Shown here piece after piece: positions 23,485 through 31,808 of a stretch of DNA of 34,024 nucleotides. The DNA is taken from the NCBI GenBank assembly GCA_002372465.1, contig DFGW01000138.1:1-34024 (forward strand). The letters are read 5' to 3'. Under the pieces are notes generated by a model that saw only the letters and a list, made by a program, of their open reading frames with translations, was not told where the DNA came from and searched no databases. A program made the translations under genes and the position numbers. Numbering within the stretch: position 1 is the stretch's first letter; every line of letters begins with the position of its first letter. Origin of the DNA: Butyrivibrio sp. UBA3740. Its GTDB lineage: Bacteria; Bacillota; Clostridia; Lachnospirales; Lachnospiraceae.

Positions 23485-25707
23485 TCATGTAGTAGCTGTA
23501 ACGCTGAATTTCCCGCCTTTGGCAGTGATCCTGATCTTCCCACCATTTTTAAGCTTGCCAAACAGGATCTCATCCACAAACAATGGCTTAATGTCATTTC
23601 TGATGACACGGTCCACCTCTCTGGCGCCGAATTCCTGACTTACGCCGCGCTTCTTCACAAGGTCTTTGGCCTTCTTATCGGCGCTGACCCTGATCTTTCT
23701 GGCAAGGAGCTGGTCAGAGAGCTCTGAAAGCTTCTTGTCCACAACTCTTGTGGCCATATCGTCATCCATGCTGTTAAATACCACCACCTTATTGAGCCTG
23801 TTCCTGAACTCGGGTTGGAAGGTATGTTTTACAGCTTCTTCAAGAACTGAGCTGTCCTGATTCTCGCTGATAAAGCCTATTCCGCTCTTTCCAAGGCGAT
23901 TGGCGCCTGCATTGGAGGTCATTATCACGATTACATTCCTGAAATCAGCTTTTCTCCCCTGATTATCCGTAAGCGTTGCATAGTCCATAACCTGCAGAAG
24001 AACATTGTAGATGTCCGGGTGGGCCTTTTCTATCTCATCCAGCAAAAGAACTGCTGACGGAGATTTACGTATTGCCTCAGTAAGGATTCCTCCCTCCTCG
24101 TAGCCTACGTAGCCCGCCGGAGCGCCGATGAGTTTGGCCACAGCGTGTTTCTCGCCGTATTCACTCATATCAAAACGTATAAGCTTTGATCCCAGCTCTT
24201 TTGCAAGGCACCTTGCTATCTCAGTCTTTCCGACACCTGTAGGTCCCACGAAAAGAAGACTTGCCAGAGGCTTGTTATCCTCAGTCAGTCCTGCTTTTGA
24301 GAATTTAACTGCGTTGACCACCTGTCTGATGGCCTCATCCTGCCCGAAAATAAGGTTCTTAAGCCGCTCTTCCAGCGTGGAAAGGCCTGCCACATCGTCA
24401 GTCTCCACAGTCTCTATGGGTACTCTGCAGATCTTGGTCAGAATCTCATTTATTACATCCTTATCAACAAGCTGTTCTTTACCGGTCACAGGGTTGAGCT
24501 TCCTGTAGGAGCCGGCTTCATCCAAAAGGTCTATGGCCTTATCCGGAAGGAATCTCTCGTTTATATATTTACTGCTCATCTTTACAGCATATTCCAGCAC
24601 ATCTTTTGCGTATTTCACGCCGTGATACTTCTCATATCCCGCCTTTAACCCCTTAAGGATCTCAATCGTCTCCTCCTCCGATGTCTCCTTTATCTCAACG
24701 TTCTGGAAGCGCCTGATAAGGCTCTTGTTCTTTTCAAAGTACTTCTTGTATTCCTCGAAGGTAGTGGCTCCGATAAAGCGGATATGTCCATCGGAAAGAT
24801 AGGGCTTTAACAGGTTTGATGCGTCAAAAGAGCCTTCTCCCACCGCTCCTGCGCCTGACAGGTTATGGATCTCGTCGATATAGATGATGGGCTTTTCCTC
24901 ATTGCCGATTTCTGCCAGGACCTTTTTGAATCTCTTTTCAAAATCGCCCCTGTACATGGTTCCTGCCAGCATTCCTCCAAGGTCAAGGGCAAAGACCTTT
25001 GCTCCCTTAATGGCATCGGGAACTTTTCCATCCTTAAGACGCTGGACAAGGCCGTAAGTGATGGCTGTCTTTCCAACTCCCGGCTCACCTATATGAAGGG
25101 GATTGTTCTTGTCCTTTCTGCACAGGATCTGTATGGTCCGCTCCAGCTCTACTTCCCTGCCGATAAGAGGATTGGTATCAGTCAGAGTCTCATTAAGGCA
25201 AGGAGCATAGATCTTCCAGTTGCTCTGGGTATCCTCCGAAGGTCCCGGGCCAACAAGGCCCTCATCGCTCTCCGTTCCTATCCCCGAACCATCAGCAAAT
25301 GACATCTCCTGCAAAAGATCCGCCTCCGCAATTCCCTGCTGTTCCAGATAATAAACTGCGTAGCACTCCTCCAGGTTCCAGAGGGCATGGACCATATGGC
25401 GGACGTGAATCTCCCTGCATCCACTGCTGTAAGCGCTCTGACCGGCAAAATTCAAAAGGTGCGTCACGCCATATGACAGCTGAGTCTCGTTTCCTGTGTC
25501 CTTTTCTACATAGTCGCTGATATAGGTCTTCAGCTTATCCTCTAAAAGCTTGACGTCGCCTCCGCATTCGATAAAAGCCTCTCTGAAGCCCTTATCTCTT
25601 AGCATCATCAAAAGAAGCATCTCCGGTGTCACATATTCATATTGATTGTCGCCTGCGTACTGGACAGCAAGCTGGAATACAGTCGTTGCATCTTTTGCCA
25701 GATTCAT
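23485..25707 (-). CDS. clpA: ClpA, ATPase subunit of the ClpAP protease
   Basis: 740 residues, AAA+ unfoldase that feeds substrates to ClpP. N-domain residues 1-145 resemble ClpA. First nucleotide site: GEPGVGKT (207-214) with Walker B IIYIDEIH (about 274-281); second: GPTGVGKT (488-495) with Walker B VLLLDEIEKAH. The ClpP-docking IGF loop is at residues 610-612 (SGIGFIS). No ClpB/ClpC middle coiled-coil insert is present, which fits ClpA. Arginine fingers (RRFQNVEI and PEFRNRLNKV) are seen. It starts 3 bp after clpS, and the AGGAAGC in the clpS end is its ribosome binding site. Confidence 0.96.
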   Translation of the reverse strand: MNLAKDATTVFQLAVQYAGDNQYEYVTPEMLLLMMLRDKGFREAFIECGGDVKLLEDKLKTYISDYVEKDTGNETQLSYGVTHLLNFAGQSAYSSGCREIHVRHMVHALWNLEECYAVYYLEQQGIAEADLLQEMSFADGSGIGTESDEGLVGPGPSEDTQSNWKIYAPCLNETLTDTNPLIGREVELERTIQILCRKDKNNPLHIGEPGVGKTAITYGLVQRLKDGKVPDAIKGAKVFALDLGGMLAGTMYRGDFEKRFKKVLAEIGNEEKPIIYIDEIHNLSGAGAVGEGSFDASNLLKPYLSDGHIRFIGATTFEEYKKYFEKNKSLIRRFQNVEIKETSEEETIEILKGLKAGYEKYHGVKYAKDVLEYAVKMSSKYINERFLPDKAIDLLDEAGSYRKLNPVTGKEQLVDKDVINEILTKICRVPIETVETDDVAGLSTLEERLKNLIFGQDEAIRQVVNAVKFSKAGLTEDNKPLASLLFVGPTGVGKTEIARCLAKELGSKLIRFDMSEYGEKHAVAKLIGAPAGYVGYEEGGILTEAIRKSPSAVLLLDEIEKAHPDIYNVLLQVMDYATLTDNQGRKADFRNVIVIMTSNAGANRLGKSGIGFISENQDSSVLEEAVKHTFQPEFRNRLNKVVVFNSMDDDMATRVVDKKLSELSDQLLARKIRVSADKKAKDLVKKRGVSQEFGAREVDRVIRNDIKPLFVDEILFGKLKNGGKIRITAKGGKFSVTATT

Positions 25708-25710
25708 AAT

Positions 25711-26010
25711 TTATGCTTCCTCCAAAGTCATCCTGAATGGAAATCCTTCACTCTTGGCCCGGGACAGGGCTGCGTTTACCTTGGTTGCAGCAATGTCATA
25801 GGGGTATTTCCCCACAACAGCGTGTCCTTTCTTGTGAACTCCCATCATTATCGCCTGGGCTGTAACTTCGTCTTTGTGAAAGATATCTATCAGTACCTGA
25901 ACCACAAAATCCATGGTGGTAAAGTCATCATTGTGCATGATAACGTTATACAACCTTGGTTCCTTTATCCTGCTTTTGGTTCGCTCTTTAACAGATTCTT
26001 TTGTGGACAT
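25711..26010 (-). CDS. clpS: ClpS, adaptor of ClpAP
   Basis: 99 residues. N-degron adaptor that hands N-end-rule substrates to ClpA. Core family motif is visible: YNVIMHNDDFTTMDFVVQVL and a conserved GHAVVGKYPYDIAATKV. The disordered N-terminus (STKESVKERTKSRIKEP) is the ClpA-engaging extension. First gene of the clpS-clpA operon, 82 bp from the divergent tldD gene. Its start has GAGGTAAGCC upstream on the minus strand. Confidence 0.96.
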   Translation of the reverse strand: MSTKESVKERTKSRIKEPRLYNVIMHNDDFTTMDFVVQVLIDIFHKDEVTAQAIMMGVHKKGHAVVGKYPYDIAATKVNAALSRAKSEGFPFRMTLEEA

Positions 26011-26047
26011 GGCTTACCTCACACTTTCCTCACACATTCTACCTAGA

Positions 26048-26060
26048 ATTATATTATAAT
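26048..26060. promoter_or_regulatory. Overlapping divergent -10 boxes (clpS and tldD)
   Basis: Between clpS and tldD, TATAAT occurs on the minus strand (26053-26048 and 26058-26053) and on the plus strand (26055-26060), inside a symmetrical CTAGAATTATATTATAATTAGG. No clear -35 for either. Divergent promoters probably compete. Confidence 0.5.
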
Positions 26061-26092
26061 TAGGAAAGCATTGTATAGAAAGGGGATATATT

Positions 26093-27526
26093 ATGAACGC
26101 AAAATTCTCGCCATATCTGGATGAAATTGCCGATGGTCTCAAGGCGCTTATCGCTGACCTTAGCAAGAGCTACGACTATGTCAGCGTTTTATCTACAGAT
26201 TCTGTGGGATTTACCATTACAGCTTCACAGAGAGTTAAGTCCATTGTGGGAGAGAATCTCACAACAGAGAGGGGAAACGTAGTAAGAGTCTATAAGGACG
26301 GACTCTACAGCGAGTATTCTTTTAACCTCTTTGATCCAGCAAGGGTAAAAGAAACATCTGCCAAGATCAGATCCGCCCTGGATATGCAGCTTAATGTCCT
26401 TAAGGCTACCGGATCCAAGGTATATATTACCGGAAGGCTTTCAGATGAGCCCGAAGAGCTCTTCGTTGAGATGGAAGCTTCCTCTCTCCCTGAAGAGACA
26501 GATCTTTCAGCTCTCCTTGCCAAGCTCCAGAAGTTCAGCGACGAAGGAGTTGCCATGTCCGATGAGGTCATTGACTGCAACGTAAGAGCCCAGTCTACCC
26601 ACGTCTGCAAGATGTTCCTTACTGCGCACAAGGACCTTCGTCAGAGCTATGTATACTCTGAAGGCTCCATCTCCATGATCGGCGTAAGGGACGGAAAGAG
26701 CAATTCCTCTTATAGCGGTATTTCCGACAGGGAAGGCCCTTCTATGTTCGACGGTCTTTCAAACACAGTAAAAGAGGCTTATGCAGCTCTAAATGACGAT
26801 CTGGGAGCCGGAAGCATCGAGCCTGGAGAGTATGACATCATCACCACCCCTGAGGTTTCCGGTCTGATCGCCCACGAAGCCTTCGGTCACGGTGTTGAGA
26901 TGGATATGTTTGTAAAAAAGAGAGCTCTTGGAGCTGAATATATCGATAAACGCGTAGGTTCAGACCTTGTAACCATGCACGAAGGTGCAAAGTGTGTAAA
27001 AGATGTGGCAAGCTACGCCTTTGACGATGAGGGAACTATGGCAGGGGACGTTATCGAGATCGATAAGGGCATCCTTAAGACCGGTGTCTGTGATGCTTTA
27101 GCAGCTCTTCGCCTTGGCTGTGCTCCTACCGGCAACGGAAAGAGGCAGAACTTTGAGCATAAGGCCTACACCAGAATGACCAACACCATGTTTGATGCTG
27201 GAACAGCCACCAAGGATGAGATGATTGCATCCATCAAAAAGGGCTACCTTCTTGCAGGCATGGATTCAGGCATGGAAGACCCCAAGCATTGGGGAATTCA
27301 GTGCATTATTGACAGAGGTTATGAGATCATCGATGGAAAACTCACCGGAAAAGTGGTTTCTCCTGTGGTTCTCACCGGATATGTACCTGACCTTTTAGGC
27401 TCCATTTCCATGGTAAGTAACGACTACCTCTCCTTTGGCAACGGCGCCTGTGGTAAGGGTTACAAGGAATGGGTCAAGGTATCGGACGGAGGCCCATATC
27501 TTAAGGCCAGAGCTATACTTGGATGA
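26093..27526 (+). CDS. tldD: TldD-type metallopeptidase
   Basis: 477 residues, the zinc subunit of the TldD/TldE protease. The catalytic HEAFGH motif (HExxxH) is at residues 261-266, followed by GVEMD; the C-terminal CGKGYKEWVKVSDGGPY carries the conserved cysteine region. In E. coli the TldD/TldE heterodimer degrades peptides and removes the leader of microcin B17. Ribosome site AAGGGG, 7 bases before ATG. It is followed by tldE after 15 bp. Confidence 0.95.
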   Translation: MNAKFSPYLDEIADGLKALIADLSKSYDYVSVLSTDSVGFTITASQRVKSIVGENLTTERGNVVRVYKDGLYSEYSFNLFDPARVKETSAKIRSALDMQLNVLKATGSKVYITGRLSDEPEELFVEMEASSLPEETDLSALLAKLQKFSDEGVAMSDEVIDCNVRAQSTHVCKMFLTAHKDLRQSYVYSEGSISMIGVRDGKSNSSYSGISDREGPSMFDGLSNTVKEAYAALNDDLGAGSIEPGEYDIITTPEVSGLIAHEAFGHGVEMDMFVKKRALGAEYIDKRVGSDLVTMHEGAKCVKDVASYAFDDEGTMAGDVIEIDKGILKTGVCDALAALRLGCAPTGNGKRQNFEHKAYTRMTNTMFDAGTATKDEMIASIKKGYLLAGMDSGMEDPKHWGIQCIIDRGYEIIDGKLTGKVVSPVVLTGYVPDLLGSISMVSNDYLSFGNGACGKGYKEWVKVSDGGPYLKARAILG

Positions 27527-27541
27527 TCGGGAGGACTGAAA

Positions 27542-28816
27542 ATGACTGATAAGATTATTGAACTTTTGAAAAACTCAGGTGCTGATGCCTGGGAAGTCTC
27601 TGATAAAGTAACTGAAGGCTGGGAGTTCTACTTCATAAAGCATGAACTGGACCAGAACAGGGTCAGAGATGTAGAACATATAAAGGTAACCGTGTACAAA
27701 AAGCTCGAGGATGGAAAGTTCCTTGGAAGCGCATCTCAGGAGATCAACCCTACTGCTTCCGAAGATGAGGCCAAAAAGGTTATATCTGACCTCTATGAGC
27801 GGGCTTCCTACGTTAAGAATCCTTATTTTGAGCTCAATAAAGAGCAGGTAAGTGTTACAAACAAGGATTATGATGTGCAGCGGACAGCCAGAGACTACAT
27901 CGAGGCACTTATGCAGATTCCGGAGACCTCCACTGAAGATATCAACTCCTACGAGATCTTTGCGGAAAAGACAAAGTCCCGCTATGTAAACTCTGAGGGC
28001 GTGGATGTTACCGTTGTTTACCCAAGCTCAAAGGTTGAGGTTGTGGTAAATGCCAGAAATAAGGACCACGAGATCGAGCTCTACCGCATGTATGAGGCCG
28101 GAAGCTGCGACAAGGAGCACCTGATAAAAGAGCTGACAAACACCCTTAAATTCGGCAAGGACAGGCTGGTGACAAAGCCTACTCCGAACCTTAAAAAGGC
28201 CACAGTTCTTTTCTCCACAGAACAGGCTGCAGAGCTTTTTGGCTACTATGCCATGAGAATGCATGCCAGCTTCAAATACAGGGGATACTCTGACTTCGAG
28301 ATTGGAAAGGCAATAGCTGAGGATGTTCAGGGAGATAAGATCACCATCAAAGCCCTTAAAGAGCTTCCCAACTCCTCTGCAAACTCACCTGTTGACGCTG
28401 AAGGCGCCAAAACCCACGACATGTACCTGATAAAGGACAATATTCCTGAGAATTACTGGGGAAATTGCCAGTTCAGATACTATCTTGGAGTTAAGGATTC
28501 CTTTATAGTTGGTAATTTCAAGGCAGAAGGCGGAAGCAGCACAGAAGAAGAGCTTCGTCAGGGACAATACCTTGAGCCTGTTGAGTTTTCTGACCTTTCT
28601 GTTGATCCGATAACAGGTGATATTGCCGGTGAAATCAGGCTTGCTTACTGGCATGACGGTGAAAATGTAATTCCCGTCAGCGGCGGATCTGTATCCGGGA
28701 ACCTCACAGAGCTTTCAAAGAACATTAAATTTTCCAAGGAACTCAAGCAATACAACAATTACCAGATTCCATCGGTTATTAAGATAGAAAATGTAACTAT
28801 CGCAGGCAACGAATGA
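27542..28816 (+). CDS. tldE: TldE/PmbA-type partner subunit
   Basis: 424 residues, PmbA family; lacks the HExxxH motif, as expected for the non-catalytic partner that shapes the substrate channel of TldD. Recognisable stretches: KATVLFSTEQAAELFGYYA, PENYWGNCQFRYYLGVKDSF, and the C-terminal PVSGGSVSGNLTELSKNI. GGGAGG precedes the ATG. Stop overlaps the start of the MATE gene (ATGA), so all three genes are translationally coupled. Confidence 0.92.
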   Translation: MTDKIIELLKNSGADAWEVSDKVTEGWEFYFIKHELDQNRVRDVEHIKVTVYKKLEDGKFLGSASQEINPTASEDEAKKVISDLYERASYVKNPYFELNKEQVSVTNKDYDVQRTARDYIEALMQIPETSTEDINSYEIFAEKTKSRYVNSEGVDVTVVYPSSKVEVVVNARNKDHEIELYRMYEAGSCDKEHLIKELTNTLKFGKDRLVTKPTPNLKKATVLFSTEQAAELFGYYAMRMHASFKYRGYSDFEIGKAIAEDVQGDKITIKALKELPNSSANSPVDAEGAKTHDMYLIKDNIPENYWGNCQFRYYLGVKDSFIVGNFKAEGGSSTEEELRQGQYLEPVEFSDLSVDPITGDIAGEIRLAYWHDGENVIPVSGGSVSGNLTELSKNIKFSKELKQYNNYQIPSVIKIENVTIAGNE

Positions 28817-30222
28817 AAAAAGACTACTTTGAGCAGATAAGAAATGGCAGTGAGATCCCCTTTAGGGAACAGCTACGGATCATTGTGATGCTAAGCATCC
28901 CTGCCATCTTCTCTCAGATCACCACGGTGATAATGGAATATGTCGATCAGTCCATGGTTGGCCGTCTGGGTCCCACCCCTTCAGCAGCCATCGGACTGGT
29001 TTCTTCCACCACATGGCTTGTGGGTGGGATATGCCGAGCTGTAAGCACCGGATTTAATGTTCAGGTAGCTCACAGCATAGGCGCCAAAAATGACGAAAAA
29101 GCCAGAGCAATTGTTAAGCACGGCCTAGTATCCGTACTGGTCTTCAGCATAACAATTGCTATTCTTTGTGTGTCTGTTTCCTCATGCCTTCCCTACTGGC
29201 TTAAGGGTGGTGATTCAATTGCCCGGGATGCTTCAACCTATTTCAGGATCTTTGCCTTTGCCCTTCCGCTTATGCACATCAGTATGACCGCTTCCGGAAT
29301 GCTGCAATGCAGCGGAAACATCAGAACCCCAAGCATTCTCAGTATTTTGGGATGTTTCCTAAATGTTATCCTGAACTTCCTTCTTATATTCCCGGCAAGA
29401 CAGGTTATGATTCTTGGAACAGCTATCTCACTTCCCGGTGCAGGCCTTGGAGTCGCCGGAGCGGCCCTTGGTACTGCCCTTTCAGAGGGCGCCATAGGAC
29501 TTTCCATGCTCTATTTCCTGCTGATAAAGTCTCCTCTATTACGCCTCAGGAAAGAAAAGACTCTGCCCTTCACCCTTGAAGAGCTTATGACCGCTGTTAA
29601 GATAGCTGTTCCCGTTGGAATTGAGCAGGCGATCATGGGCTGTGGCTACGTTATGGCCACAAGGATCGTGTCTCCTCTTGGAAACACCTCTCTTGCAGCC
29701 AATTCCTTCTCTATTACAGCAGAAGGTCTTTGTTATATGCCGGGCTATGGTATTGCCAGTGCTGCTACTGCCCTCATCGGCCAGAGCCTTGGCGCAGGAA
29801 GAGACAAGCTGGCTAATCGCCTGGGCTGGCTGGCAACAGGTCTTGGAATGCTGGTAATGACGGGAACAGGTATCATGATGTACGTATTTGCACCGCAGCT
29901 TTTGAGTATTTTAACTCCTGATCCGGAGATTCAGGCCTTAGGAGCATCTGTTCTTCGTATTGAAGCCTTTGCAGAGCCCATGTTTGCCGCATCCATTGTC
30001 GGAACCGGTGTATTCAGAGGCGCCGGAGACACCCTGGGGCCATCTGTCATAAACTTCATAAGCATGTGGGCTGTAAGGATCACTCTCGCCTCATTCCTTG
30101 CTCCAAGGATTGGTCTACGCGGTGTATGGCTTGCCATGTGCATTGATATTTGTGTCCGTGGAGCCCTCTTCCTTATAAGACTCTACAGGAAACCTGTGAC
30201 ATTAAAAAAAGCTCATGGCTGA
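28813..30222 (+). CDS. MATE-family efflux transporter
   Basis: 469 residues, about 12 membrane segments. Typical MATE features: PAIFSQITTVIMEYVDQSMV at the first helix, the PLMHISMTASGMLQCSGNIRTP loop, and a C-terminal duplicate EPMFAASIVGTGVFRGAGDT. Exports drugs or metabolites using H+ or Na+. Starts inside the tldE stop codon region (ATGA overlap), so it is part of the tldDE operon. Its TGA lies inside the terminator stem. Confidence 0.94.
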   Translation: MKKDYFEQIRNGSEIPFREQLRIIVMLSIPAIFSQITTVIMEYVDQSMVGRLGPTPSAAIGLVSSTTWLVGGICRAVSTGFNVQVAHSIGAKNDEKARAIVKHGLVSVLVFSITIAILCVSVSSCLPYWLKGGDSIARDASTYFRIFAFALPLMHISMTASGMLQCSGNIRTPSILSILGCFLNVILNFLLIFPARQVMILGTAISLPGAGLGVAGAALGTALSEGAIGLSMLYFLLIKSPLLRLRKEKTLPFTLEELMTAVKIAVPVGIEQAIMGCGYVMATRIVSPLGNTSLAANSFSITAEGLCYMPGYGIASAATALIGQSLGAGRDKLANRLGWLATGLGMLVMTGTGIMMYVFAPQLLSILTPDPEIQALGASVLRIEAFAEPMFAASIVGTGVFRGAGDTLGPSVINFISMWAVRITLASFLAPRIGLRGVWLAMCIDICVRGALFLIRLYRKPVTLKKAHG

Positions 30223-30241
30223 TATAGCCATGAGCCTTTTT
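30205..30241 (+). terminator. Rho-independent terminator of the tldDE-MATE operon
   Basis: GCTCATGGCT (30211-30220) pairs with AGCCATGAGC (30226-30235), loop GATAT, then a T-run. It overlaps the MATE stop codon. Confidence 0.93.
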
Positions 30242-30251
30242 ACGCGTTATT

Positions 30252-30896
30252 TTATTTAACCCGGTTTCCACCCCACTCTACAACTGTAAATCCCTTTCTC
30301 TCCGGAGTATAAAGCATCTGGGGATTTATCTTGATGAAAGTGTCTGATGGATACCATGCCATGAACACCCTTATCATGGTGTCAGGCTCCGGACTGATGG
30401 AAAGCTTTGCGCCTTTCCTATATGTCTTGTCCTGGAAGCTGATGATATTATATGGATTATTCTCCATATCAGGCAGCCAGAACTTCAAAAATTCCTTTTT
30501 CTCAGCCTCGTTAAGTCCCAGCTCAGTAAGCTTCTCACTTAAGAAGTTCTCCGTCTCAGATCCCTTTATACAGTAGCCTGTGAAGAAATCATATTCGTAC
30601 TTAGGAACTCCTTCCCAGAAAAGGTAATCAAACTGCTGACCTTCAAAGGTGATCTTTCCGTCCTTGTTGGCTGTGACATTCCAGGTATTCTCTGTGTTAA
30701 ACTCAGGAATAAGGTCCGTGATGTCACCATTGTAATCAAGGCTTACAGAAACCTGTGTATTATCTTCTGTTGGATAGAGGTAGATAACCGGCTTGAGATC
30801 AACTCCGGCATCTGTCTCTGCATTTCCTGCACTGCAGCCAACCAAAGCCATCATTGCTGTTGTGATAAGTAATCCCACAATACTCTTGCCCTTCAT
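30252..30896 (-). CDS. Predicted lipoprotein, unknown function
   Basis: 214 residues from the ATG at 30896 (GGAGG, spacing 8). The GTG at 30905 is part of that ribosome site region, so I reject it. Signal peptide with lipobox ALVGC (Cys21). The mature part begins with KPVIYLYPTEDNTQVSV, a motif I have seen in other uncharacterised Lachnospiraceae lipoproteins. A conserved-looking aromatic core (YLFWEGVPKYEYDFFTGYC) and the end MLYTPERKGFTVVEWGG suggest a beta-sandwich, though no enzyme motif is recognised. Convergent with the MATE operon. Confidence 0.78.
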   Translation of the reverse strand: MKGKSIVGLLITTAMMALVGCSAGNAETDAGVDLKPVIYLYPTEDNTQVSVSLDYNGDITDLIPEFNTENTWNVTANKDGKITFEGQQFDYLFWEGVPKYEYDFFTGYCIKGSETENFLSEKLTELGLNEAEKKEFLKFWLPDMENNPYNIISFQDKTYRKGAKLSISPEPDTMIRVFMAWYPSDTFIKINPQMLYTPERKGFTVVEWGGNRVK

Positions 30897-30994
30897 AGGT
30901 ATCACCTCCTTATATATCCATTATATCCCCAGCCAAAGTAAATGTGCCCATTTTACAAAAATTTCACAGGTTTTCGCACTTTTTTAACTTTGTT

Positions 30995-31762
30995 TCAGTG
31001 CATAATTACTTCCAGGGTCGGACCCTGAGAGATGGTCGTAAGCTCTTTTGCTAAAGACACCGGTCTGAAATCCTCCTTGGAATTAAGGGCGTCCTTTTTG
31101 TACACCGGCCTTCCTTCCCCTGCCATGAAGGCCTTCACATAGCCATCAATCGTCTCTATCGGGAATGGAAAGCTCATTCCTCCCATATCTGTCTGACCAA
31201 AATAGTGGATATCAGAGCCTCCTGCCATCAAAAAGCCATGTTCCACAGCATAATCATAGCCCAGAGCATTCTGCCAGTCAGGGTTTGCAGCATTGTACAC
31301 CTCTGCCCCATCGCATACACCGGGCGTTAAGTGAATTGCTGAAAGATATCCCCTCTCCCTGTAGGGATGGGCCTGGACCATGATTCCCCCGCCCTGATGT
31401 ACCAGCTCATATACCTGAAACCTGTCCTTACTCTCAATATCAGGATTGTCTAAAAGCCATTCCCTGGTGAGACCGTAGAGCAGGTATTCGTCTCCCTGAA
31501 AGTTGTACTCTATACCAAAAAGAACCGTGAAATCCTTCCCCGCAGCTTCCTTGGCGTGCTCAAAACCGCTGCAGTACTGTTCAACCTTCTTGTCCCAGGG
31601 CAGGTCTCTGGGAACAGCGCTGTTTCCGGTAAAAAAGTGGTCAGTAACGATGATCCCCGAATAGCCCAGCTCTTTCATGTAGCCTATATAATCCGCTCCG
31701 GGTGTCCTGGAACAGGCACTGGCCTCTATAGTATGAAGATGTGTCTCATAGATATAATTCAT
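30995..31762 (-). CDS. PHP-domain metal-dependent phosphoesterase-like protein
   Basis: 255 residues from the ATG at 31762, with AGGGAG 4 bases before it. PHP-type metal-binding motifs are in order: ETHLHT near the start, VTDHFF, FGIEYNF, VQAHPYRERGY, and GSDIHYFGQ. These ligands normally hold two or three metal ions for phosphoester hydrolysis. It is too short and differently patterned for HisJ or a DNA polymerase PHP, so substrate unknown. It lies 46 bp from the antiporter subunit stop and may be in that operon. Confidence 0.88.
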   Translation of the reverse strand: MNYIYETHLHTIEASACSRTPGADYIGYMKELGYSGIIVTDHFFTGNSAVPRDLPWDKKVEQYCSGFEHAKEAAGKDFTVLFGIEYNFQGDEYLLYGLTREWLLDNPDIESKDRFQVYELVHQGGGIMVQAHPYRERGYLSAIHLTPGVCDGAEVYNAANPDWQNALGYDYAVEHGFLMAGGSDIHYFGQTDMGGMSFPFPIETIDGYVKAFMAGEGRPVYKKDALNSKEDFRPVSLAKELTTISQGPTLEVIMH

Positions 31763-31808
31763 ATTACTCCCTGTCAAAAGACATTTCGGCTATTTCCGGC
31801 TTAATGGC

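Noticed and set aside
25642..26046. Plus-strand frame over clpS
   Set aside because: Antisense shadow of clpS, which is unmistakable.
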